Shown in pieces: positions 1 to 4,975 of a stretch of 7,489 nucleotides of DNA. The notes beneath the pieces were generated by a model, which worked only from the letters and a program-made list of their open reading frames with translations, ran no database searches and was not told the origin of the DNA. The translations under genes were made by a program, and so were the position numbers. The stretch's first letter is position 1; each line of letters opens with the position of its first letter. Source of the DNA: Cellulomonas sp. (GTDB lineage Bacteria; Actinomycetota; Actinomycetes; Actinomycetales; Cellulomonadaceae); the NCBI GenBank assembly GCA_031178805.1, contig JAPSIJ010000097.1, forward strand, positions 1-7,489, given 5' to 3'.

Positions 1-76
1 GGTAGGCCAGGTGGGGCTTGAACCCACGACCGACGGATTATGAGTCCGCTGCTCTGACCGGCTGAGCTACTGGCCC
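1..76 (-). tRNA. tRNA-Met (anticodon CAT), 3' CCA cut by window edge
   Basis: The minus strand folds as a complete cloverleaf. The acceptor stem GGGCCAG pairs with CTGGCCT (first pair G-U), followed by U8-A9, a GCTC/GAGC D stem, anticodon stem GCGGA/TCCGT around loop CTCATAA, and T stem GTGGG/CCCAC with loop TTCAAGC. The discriminator is A and the next bases are CC, so the final A of an encoded CCA would lie just outside the window. The CAT anticodon fits elongator tRNA-Met. A tRNA-Ile2 with lysidine-modified CAT cannot be excluded by eye. Initiator tRNA is unlikely, because the anticodon stem lacks its three consecutive G-C pairs. Confidence 0.93.
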
Positions 77-87
77 TCGTGCGGGTC

Positions 88-93
88 AGGCTA
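88..93 (-). promoter_or_regulatory. Possible -10 element of the tRNA-Met gene
   Basis: Read on the minus strand this is TAGCCT, a TANNNT-type actinobacterial -10 hexamer. It lies 11 bases upstream of the mature tRNA 5' end, which would give a very short leader. No convincing TTGACA-like -35 is visible, so support rests on the hexamer and its spacing. Confidence 0.35.
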
Positions 94-109
94 CCCAACG
101 CCCGGCCGC

Positions 110-115
110 TACCGT
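110..115 (+). promoter_or_regulatory. Possible -10 element for a leaderless transcript
   Basis: TACCGT matches TANNNT and ends 8 bases before the GTG at 124. Transcription would then start at or next to the start codon, the usual layout for leaderless actinobacterial genes. No Shine-Dalgarno-like sequence precedes that GTG, which is consistent. This is inferred from a short motif only. Confidence 0.35.
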
Positions 116-123
116 GGGGCCTC

Positions 124-633
124 GTGCCCCTCTTCGCCCGCCGCCGCGCCCTGCCCGACACCGTCCGTCGCGCGCTGGACCTGCCGCCGGGGGACCGGGT
201 GCTGGCCGCCGCCGCGCTCGCCGGGGACGGGTGGGTCGTCGTCAGCCGCCGCGCGCTGCACCTCGCCGAGGGCGACGCGGTGGTCCGGCACCCGTGGTCC
301 GACGTGGACCGGGCGGCGTTCGCCCCCGAGCCGCCCGCCCTGAGGGTGCACTGGGTGACCGGGGCGGTGCAGCAGCTCCGGCTGGCGCCGCCGGTGGGGG
401 CGGCGTTCGCCCAGACGTTCCGGGAGCGGGTGCAGTCCTCGGTGGTGCACGCCGAGACGGTGACCGCGCCGGGCGGCACGGTGCTGCGGGTGGCCCTGCG
501 GCGCGGCGAGGACGGCGGGCTGTTCACCCAGGTGATCGGGCCCGGGACGGTCGACGTGACCGACCCGGCGGTGGCCGCGCTGCTCGACGAGGCCGAGTCG
601 CGCGTGCGGGCCGCGGCGGGTCTGCGGGGCTGA
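124..633 (+). CDS. Conserved actinobacterial protein of unknown function, tRNA-adjacent
   Basis: This is a 169-residue soluble protein with no signal peptide or membrane segment. The frame stays open back to a GTG at 79, but that start would lie 2 bases from the divergent tRNA. GTG 124 gives the N-terminus MPLFARRRALPDTVRRALDL, which resembles conserved actinobacterial hypothetical proteins as I remember them. Residues 23-90 read as short beta strands (RVLAAAAL, WVVVSRRALHL, ALRVHWVTG) with an HPWSDVDRA motif, suggesting a bacterial PH-like barrel; that fold is inference. Residues 101-150 form a second block (ERVQSSVVHAETV, then LFTQVIGPGTVDVTDP), followed by an Ala-rich helix. It lies between two tRNA genes and is probably monocistronic. 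No function can be assigned. Confidence 0.85.
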   Translation: MPLFARRRALPDTVRRALDLPPGDRVLAAAALAGDGWVVVSRRALHLAEGDAVVRHPWSDVDRAAFAPEPPALRVHWVTGAVQQLRLAPPVGAAFAQTFRERVQSSVVHAETVTAPGGTVLRVALRRGEDGGLFTQVIGPGTVDVTDPAVAALLDEAESRVRAAAGLRG

Positions 634-636
634 TCG

Positions 637-659
637 GGACCACCTCCGGGGCGTGGTCC
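637..659 (+). terminator. Weak hairpin after the 124-633 gene
   Basis: GGACCAC (637-643) pairs perfectly with GTGGTCC (653-659) across a 9-base loop, starting 4 bases after the stop codon. There is no T-run. Position supports a terminator, but hairpins of this size occur often by chance in DNA this GC-rich. Confidence 0.35.
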
Positions 660-679
660 GAGCACCGCCGGAGGGCTGC

Positions 680-685
680 TAGAGT
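680..685 (+). promoter_or_regulatory. Possible -10 element of the tRNA-Asn gene
   Basis: TAGAGT fits the actinobacterial TANNNT -10 pattern and ends 13 bases before the mature tRNA 5' end, giving a leader of a few bases. The place where a -35 would sit (about 657-662) holds no recognisable TTGACA-like sequence. Confidence 0.45.
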
Positions 686-698
686 TCTTCCCGCGCGA

Positions 699-771
<73 letters not shown>

Positions 772-780
772 CCCAGCACG

Positions 781-814
781 ACGGCCCGTCACCTCCTCGC
801 AGGTGGCGGGCCGT
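781..814 (+). terminator. Rho-independent-like terminator of tRNA-Asn
   Basis: A 14-base stem (781-794 with 801-814; arms ACGGCCCGTCACCT and AGGTGGCGGGCCGT) has a single G-U wobble and a 6-base loop. It begins 9 bases after the tRNA. The downstream T-tract is poor, as is common in very GC-rich actinomycetes. Confidence 0.8.
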
Positions 815-928
815 TCGCGTTCCCCGGGCGCGCCGCAGCGGTGCACACTTGCCCTCGTGACGCGTCGCGAACACCTCGCCGGCCGCGACGTGCGCCGTCG
901 GGATCAGCACCGGGGCAGCGGGGTGGAC

Positions 929-1300
929 ATGGCAGCGACGGTGATCCACACGATCGGGCCCGCGGCCGCGGTGGTCATCACGGGCCTCGGGCTCGCGGCC
1001 TGCGCGGTGAGCACGGCCGGAGGCCCCGCGCCGCTGTCCGTCGCGGACGCGGTCGATCAGGTCGACCCGGGGACGGAGGTCGAGGTCCGGGCCGTCCTGG
1101 TCACGGAGGACGGCGTCCCGTACCTCTGCGACTACGTCCTGGAGTCGCAGCCGCAGCAGTGCGCCGATCCGTCGGTCGAGCTGAGGGGAGCCCCTCTCGA
1201 CGAGCTCGACCTCGAGGCGGCGGACGGTGAGCGGGCGGGGGAGGTCACGCTGCGCGTGGTCCTGGACGGAGGGATCGCCGAGTACGTCGCGACGCGTTGA
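929..1300 (+). CDS. Small secreted lipoprotein-like protein with a CDYVLESxPQQC motif
   Basis: From ATG 929, preceded by a G-rich stretch, this encodes 123 residues. A hydrophobic segment (about 10-24) ends in the lipobox-like LAAC with Cys25, so export and lipidation at the outer face of the membrane are likely. The n-region lacks Lys or Arg, which is odd. In-frame GTGs at 857 and 923 are alternatives, and the 857 start would add a basic leader of 24 residues. The mature part reads as a small beta domain (VEVRAVLVTEDG, then VTLRVVLDGG). Its motif LCDYVLESQPQQC holds Cys67 and Cys78, which could form a disulfide. I recall related actinobacterial lipoproteins with a C..L.ES.PPQC signature. The function of that group is unknown to me. 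An OB-like fold is a guess. Confidence 0.8.
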   Translation: MAATVIHTIGPAAAVVITGLGLAACAVSTAGGPAPLSVADAVDQVDPGTEVEVRAVLVTEDGVPYLCDYVLESQPQQCADPSVELRGAPLDELDLEAADGERAGEVTLRVVLDGGIAEYVATR

Positions 1301-1430
1301 CCACTGGATTCCCCGTCGATCCGGCCACGGCCCCGCCGGCCGGAGCGCGCGGCGAGTAGCCTCGGGAGCACCCTCCGGGCACCGTCGCCGCAGGTGACGA
1401 CCCGCAGCACCCGGACATCGGAGCGCAGCC

Positions 1431-1958
1431 ATGAGGACCACGCCCGGCACCATCCGACCCGCGGTCGCCGCCCTCGGCGTGCTGGCCGTCCTCACCGCGT
1501 GCGCGAGCGGCGACGCGGAACCCGGGGAGTCGCCGACGGCGGACCCGGTGCCCACGGCCGCGGACACGCCCGGCGCGGCACCGACCGGCCCCGAGCCGTC
1601 GCCCGGGGCGTGGGTGCTCGGTCTGCCGGAGGGCGTCACCCCGCAGACGGAGTCGCCGGCCGGGGCCGGGCGCACCGAGGACGACATGCTGCTGCACGTC
1701 GTGACGTTCGGGTCGAGCACCTGCCCGGCGGTGCCCGACCCCACGGCGGACCTGACGGGGTCGGACGCGGTCACGGTGACGTTCCCCGACCCCGGGGACG
1801 GCCCGTGCACGCAGGACTACGTGCCCGCCACCGCGGTCGTGGCCCTGCCGGACGGCGTGGACCCCGAGGCGGAGCTCACCGTGACCGTCGGCATCTGGGG
1901 CGACGTCACGCTGCCCGCGGGCTCGACCGAGATGGTCTGGACGCCCGCTGGCGGCTGA
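1431..1958 (+). CDS. Putative lipoprotein, first gene of a likely two-gene unit
   Basis: This 175-residue secreted protein has a textbook lipoprotein signal: MRTTPGTIRP, a hydrophobic core and lipobox LTAC with Cys24. A linker rich in Pro, Thr, Ala and Glu (25-62) follows, then a beta-rich domain. GGAG at 1420-1423 lies 7 bases before ATG and supports the start. In the domain, VVTFGSSTCPAVP (Cys98) and GDGPCTQDYVPAT (Cys126) place a likely disulfide pair, followed by VVALPDGVD. Small actinobacterial lipoproteins with SSxCP...CTxD...VxLP patterns are familiar to me, but no biochemical role is known. The stop codon is 7 bases before the next start, so co-translation with the flippase-like membrane protein is likely. 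TAGCCT at 1357-1362 could be its -10, with weak support. Confidence 0.88.
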   Translation: MRTTPGTIRPAVAALGVLAVLTACASGDAEPGESPTADPVPTAADTPGAAPTGPEPSPGAWVLGLPEGVTPQTESPAGAGRTEDDMLLHVVTFGSSTCPAVPDPTADLTGSDAVTVTFPDPGDGPCTQDYVPATAVVALPDGVDPEAELTVTVGIWGDVTLPAGSTEMVWTPAGG

Positions 1959-1965
1959 CCGGCCG

Positions 1966-2994
1966 GTGGCGCGCGACGAGCCGGTGGCCGCGACCCCGGC
2001 GGCGGCGCGGCGCCGGCGCCTGATCCGGCTGCTGGTGACGGCCGTCGTCGTCGTGCTGCTCTGGCGGCTGGTCACGGGCCTGGTGGGCCGGGTCGACTGG
2101 ACGGCGGTCGGGGCGGCGCTGAGCCGGCTGGACGCCTGGGCCGCGGCGCCCCTGCTCGGCGTCCTGCTGCTGCGGCAGGTGCTGAACGCGGTGCCGCTGA
2201 CCCGGTTCCTGCCGGGGCTCGGCCTGGTGCGCTCGACCGAGAACGACCTCACCGCGAACCTCGTCGCCACGGTGGCCCCGCCGCCCGCGGACGTCGCCGT
2301 GCGGATCGCGATGTTCCGGTCCTGGGGGCTGGACCCCGTGCTCGGCATGGCGGGCGTGACCCTGAACACCGTGCAGTTCTACGCGGTGCGGTTCGCCGTG
2401 CCGGTGCTCGGCCTGCTGCTGCTGGCCCGGCACGGGCTCGAGGCGCGGCACTGGTGGATCGGGCTCGGCTGCGCGCTGGCCGCGGCGGCGGTGCTCGTGC
2501 TGCTGGTCGTCGTGCTCCGGGCCGAGCGCGCGGCGGTCTGGATCGGGACGACCGCGGGCCGGCTCGCGCGGCGGGTGCGGCCCGCCGTCGACCCGGACGC
2601 CTGGGCGCGCCGGGTGCTCGACCTGCGCGCGCAGACCTCGGACAGCATGCGCACGGGGCTGGCCCCGGCGCTGGTGGCGCTGACCGGCATGGTGCTGGCC
2701 GACGGGACGATCCTGCTGCTCGCCCTGCGGTTCGTCGGCGTGGACCCGGTCGCGCTGCCGGCCACGCTGGTGCTCGGCGTGTTCCTGCTGACCTACCCGC
2801 TGACGATCCTGCCGCTGTTCGGGTTCGGGGTGCTGGACGCCCTGCTGCTGGCCTGGTGCGTGAGCGTCGGGGGTGCCGCGGTCGAGCCGGGCGTGGTGGC
2901 GGCGACCGTGGTCTGGCGGGTGGTGACGCTGCTCGGGCCGCTGCTGCTGGGGGTGGCGGCGCTCGGGTCGTGGCGGTGGCGGACGCGGCGGTAG
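1966..2994 (+). CDS. Flippase-like integral membrane protein, LPG_synthase_TM (UPF0104/AglD-like) family
   Basis: This is a 342-residue polytopic protein. It has a short basic N-terminus (RRRR at 15-18) and about seven or eight hydrophobic segments, including roughly 19-41, 58-75, 133-154, 164-184, 232-256, 264-284, 286-305 and 310-332. Family-typical features are the N..AN.VATVAPPPADVAVR block (93-113) and, near the C-terminus, LPLFGFGVLD (282-291). The latter corresponds to the P..G.GvvE motif of LPG_synthase_TM proteins, with Asp in place of the usual Glu. Relatives are the membrane half of MprF, which moves lysyl-phosphatidylglycerol, and AglD-like proteins. This one has no aminoacyltransferase domain, so substrate is unknown; a lipid-linked molecule is plausible. 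GTG 1966 is 7 bases after the upstream stop with no strong ribosome site, consistent with translational coupling. Confidence 0.88.
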   Translation: MARDEPVAATPAAARRRRLIRLLVTAVVVVLLWRLVTGLVGRVDWTAVGAALSRLDAWAAAPLLGVLLLRQVLNAVPLTRFLPGLGLVRSTENDLTANLVATVAPPPADVAVRIAMFRSWGLDPVLGMAGVTLNTVQFYAVRFAVPVLGLLLLARHGLEARHWWIGLGCALAAAAVLVLLVVVLRAERAAVWIGTTAGRLARRVRPAVDPDAWARRVLDLRAQTSDSMRTGLAPALVALTGMVLADGTILLLALRFVGVDPVALPATLVLGVFLLTYPLTILPLFGFGVLDALLLAWCVSVGGAAVEPGVVAATVVWRVVTLLGPLLLGVAALGSWRWRTRR

Positions 2995-3007
2995 CCGGGG
3001 GCGGGCC

Positions 3008-3463
3008 TCACGCCACCGGTCGCGCCACCGGCGGGCGCGTGCCGAGCCGCAGGTGCACGACGCCGGCTCCCACCGCGGCCGTCGCACCGGTGACCAGCAG
3101 CGCCAGCATCAGCCCGGGGGTGGCGTACCCCAGCGCCTGCAGCCGGAGGAACGCGGCAGCCGCGAGCAGCACGTACGCGAGCAGGCCCCCGAGCACCACC
3201 CGCCACCACCGGGCGGCCTCGACCGCGGGCACTCCGCGCCGGGCGAGCGCGACCAGCCGCAGCCCCGCGAGCAGCACCGCCTGGCCGCAGGCGGTCGCCA
3301 CGACGCCCCAGACGACGGCGGGGGTGGCCACGTGCTCGACCTCCGGGAGCTGCGCCACCACCCGTGCCACCCAGGCGGGCAGCGCCCACGCCTGCAGCAG
3401 CAGGGACGCGAGCAGCAGGGTGACCAGGAGCGCGCTCAGCGCGACGGACGTCTTCGGGCGCAT
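3008..3463 (-). CDS. DUF2975-type four-helix membrane protein
   Basis: This encodes a 151-residue membrane protein. The ATG at 3463 follows a strong GAGGAGG site (complement of 3469-3475) after 5 bases, so the upstream in-frame extension is rejected. Four hydrophobic segments are seen at about 7-29, 47-69, 87-106 and 116-137. A short polar connection LPEVEHVATP follows the first, and VALARRGVPAVEAARWWR links the second and third. This pattern (TM, short loop ending in P, TM, 'RRG' cytoplasmic loop, two TMs) fits DUF2975, whose function is unknown. Such genes are often paired with a small HTH regulator gene, but none is adjacent here. The stop is 13 bases from the convergent flippase gene stop, with no terminator between them. 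Family assignment is from pattern memory. Confidence 0.8.
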   Translation of the reverse strand: MRPKTSVALSALLVTLLLASLLLQAWALPAWVARVVAQLPEVEHVATPAVVWGVVATACGQAVLLAGLRLVALARRGVPAVEAARWWRVVLGGLLAYVLLAAAAFLRLQALGYATPGLMLALLVTGATAAVGAGVVHLRLGTRPPVARPVA

Positions 3464-3562
3464 CGGCCCCTCCTCGGATCGGTGCCGGCCGCACCGGCGA
3501 CGCTCAGGACCGTAGCCGCGCCGTCGGTGCGCGCGGTCGGTCGCCACGAGATCTCCGCGCGT

Positions 3563-3574
3563 GCTCCGCGGAGC
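3563..3574. promoter_or_regulatory. 12-base palindrome in the divergent intergenic region
   Basis: GCTCCGCGGAGC is a perfect palindrome between the divergent genes starting at 3463 (minus) and 3702 (plus). A second copy of the half-sequence CTCCGCG lies just upstream at 3553-3559. It could be an operator for a dimeric regulator, but a GC-only palindrome is a weak signal in DNA of this composition. Confidence 0.2.
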
Positions 3575-3647
3575 CGGTACGCCGGCGGCGCGCCGGGCGT
3601 CGTCCACAGGGGCTGACCGGGGAGTCGGCCACGGGACGGGGAGTCAG

Positions 3648-3653
3648 TACAGT
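3648..3653 (+). promoter_or_regulatory. Possible -10 element of the 3702 gene
   Basis: TACAGT fits the actinobacterial TANNNT -10 pattern and stands out as A/T-containing in a GC-rich stretch, 48 bases before the ATG at 3702. No good -35 hexamer is seen at the expected distance. Confidence 0.35.
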
Positions 3654-3701
3654 CGGCAGCTCAGCCGCGCTCACCCCGTCCCCGATCCCGGAGCACCTCC
3701 G

Positions 3702-4844
3702 ATGAGCGCACCCCCCGCCCCTGCCACCGGTCCCGACGTCGCGCCCCCGGGCTCAACGGGTGTCGCGCCGCCCGGCTCGACCGGCACAGCGCCGCCCGGC
3801 ACAGCGCCGCGCGGCCCCGGTCCTCGGCGCCCGCCGTGGCGCCGGCCCGGGATCGTCGCCGCCGCGCTCGCGGCGTGCCTCGTCCTCACCGGTGGCGGCG
3901 TCGCCCACACCCGCTGGGACGCCCGCGTCGAGCGCGGCCTCACCGCCGCCCACGGCGACCTCGACCGCGCCGTGCGCGCCCTGCGGTCCGCGCGCACCGC
4001 GGGGCAGGAGGTGCTCGCCGGCTCGGCGCACCGCGTCGTCGACAACGCGGTGCGGCGCGACCTCGCGGCGGTGCTGCTCGGCGGGCCGCCGCGCGCACCG
4101 GAGTCGGACGCCCCGCGCCGGGCCCGCACAGCCGAGGCGCGGGAGCGCGCCACCGCCGCCGCGGCCCGGGCCGAGCGGGTCGTCGCGGCGACCGCCGCCG
4201 TGCGGACGGCCCAGGCCGCGTGGGAGCTCGCGCAGGCCACCGCCGCGCACGCCGACGCCCACGCCGCCCTCGGCACCGCGGTCGAGGAGGCGCTCGCGGT
4301 GCTCGCGGGCTCGGAGGGCCGGGTGCTCGACGACGCGGTCCGGGAGTCGCTGGCGCAGGCGGTCGACACCGCCGCGGCGGCCCGCGACGAGCCCGCGCCG
4401 ACCACCACGGACCTGCTCGAGGTCGCGGCCGCCGGCCTGCGCGACCACGCGCGGGCCCTCGACGACGCCCGTGCGGTGGTCACCGAGGCGGAGGTCGCCT
4501 GGCAGGCCGAGCAGGACCGGGCGGCCGAGGCGGCCCGCGCCGCCGCCGGGCGCGCCGCCGCGCAGCGGGCGGCCGGCAGCGGCGGGCAGGGCGCCGCCGC
4601 CCGGCAGCCCGGCGGGTCGCGATCGGGAACGTCCGCCGGGTCGGGGTCCGCGCCGCGCGGGTCGACCGGCGGCTCGACGTCGGGCTCGGCCGGCCCGGCG
4701 CCGGCGGGCGGTTCCGGCGCGACCGGGGGCGCCCCGTCGGGCGGCTCGTCCGGCGGCTCGTCCGGCGGCGGCCACTACTGGGTGGAGGAGTCCGTCGGCG
4801 GCGCCTGGTGCGGGGACTCCCTGGGGGCGGTGTGGGAGTGCTGA
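3702..4844 (+). CDS. Single-pass membrane protein with Ala-rich helical ectodomain, Gly/Ser stalk and Cys-containing aromatic tail
   Basis: ATG 3702 has GGAG at 3690-3693, 8 bases upstream, giving 380 residues. The layout is a Pro-rich head with repeats (VAPPGSTG at 13-20 and 21-28, then TAPPG/TAPRG), a basic patch RRPPWRR (42-48) and one membrane helix (51-69), so N-in/C-out topology is expected. An Ala/Arg/Glu-rich helical region (about 72-290) probably forms coiled coils and contains a duplicated segment: 104-122 VLAGSAHRVVDNAVRRDLA and 200-218 VLAGSEGRVLDDAVRESLA share 13 of 19 residues. A Gly/Ser/Pro-rich stalk (about 291-357) follows, then the tail HYWVEESVGGAWCGDSLGAVWEC, with Cys370 and Cys380 able to pair. 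The stalk could carry the tail through the wall. I do not recognise the family. There is no enzyme motif, and a structural or sensory role is speculation. The gene is flanked by its own leader and a terminator. Confidence 0.85.
   Translation: MSAPPAPATGPDVAPPGSTGVAPPGSTGTAPPGTAPRGPGPRRPPWRRPGIVAAALAACLVLTGGGVAHTRWDARVERGLTAAHGDLDRAVRALRSARTAGQEVLAGSAHRVVDNAVRRDLAAVLLGGPPRAPESDAPRRARTAEARERATAAAARAERVVAATAAVRTAQAAWELAQATAAHADAHAALGTAVEEALAVLAGSEGRVLDDAVRESLAQAVDTAAAARDEPAPTTTDLLEVAAAGLRDHARALDDARAVVTEAEVAWQAEQDRAAEAARAAAGRAAAQRAAGSGGQGAAARQPGGSRSGTSAGSGSAPRGSTGGSTSGSAGPAPAGGSGATGGAPSGGSSGGSSGGGHYWVEESVGGAWCGDSLGAVWEC
3738..3815 (+). repeat. In-frame tandem repeats encoding VAPPGSTG and TAPPG/TAPRG
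   Basis: Two 24-base units (3738-3761 and 3762-3785) encode VAPPGSTG twice, differing mostly at wobble positions. Two 15-base units (3786-3800 and 3801-3815) then encode TAPPG and TAPRG. Unit lengths are multiples of three, so slippage would change the length of the Pro-rich head without breaking the frame. Confidence 0.8.
4740..4772 (+). repeat. 12-base tandem repeat encoding GGSS in the stalk
   Basis: GGCGGCTCGTCC occurs twice in tandem (4740-4751 and 4752-4763) and is followed by GGC three times. It encodes GGSSGGSSGGG, the end of the Gly/Ser stalk just before the Cys-containing tail. Stalk length could vary by slippage in units of four residues. Confidence 0.7.
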
Positions 4845-4909
4845 CGGCTCGCACCGCCGGGGGAGGGGGCGCCCTGGCCTGACCCGCTCCGCTCGCGCCC
4901 CGCACGTGT

Positions 4910-4941
4910 GAGGGGCCCGGTGCTGGCACACCGGACCCCTC
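4910..4941 (+). terminator. Hairpin terminator after the 3702-4844 gene
   Basis: GAGGGGCCCGGTG (4910-4922) pairs with CACCGGACCCCTC (4929-4941), a 13-base stem with one C-A mismatch and a 6-base loop. It lies 65 bases after the stop and 34 bases before the next start, with little T-tract. It separates the two transcription units unless the second gene's leader starts upstream of it. Confidence 0.7.
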
Positions 4942-4975
4942 GTGCTCACCACGACAGCTCCTCGGGAGACCTGAC

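Noticed and set aside
79..123. Upstream extension of the 124-633 gene to GTG 79
   Set aside because: It would begin 2 bases from the tRNA-Met 5' end, inside the region needed for both promoters. The added residues look non-conserved, while MPLF... looks like a natural start.
1321..1343. CCGGCC ... GGCCGG inverted repeat between the two lipoprotein genes as a terminator
   Set aside because: A 6-base stem with an 11-base loop made only of G and C is expected by chance at this composition, and there is no T-tract.
1906..3087. Long minus-strand open frame (393 codons) opposite the flippase gene
   Set aside because: The product is dominated by R, P, Q and H repeats without a fold. The plus strand carries a coherent membrane protein with family motifs.
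3464..3607. N-terminal extension of the DUF2975-like gene to 3607
   Set aside because: The extension is Arg-rich non-protein-like sequence, and GAGGAGG sits 5 bases before the ATG at 3463.
3738..3815. CRISPR-like or mobile-element repeat
   Set aside because: The units are 24 and 15 bases with no spacers and are in frame within a coding sequence. They are protein-coding tandem repeats.
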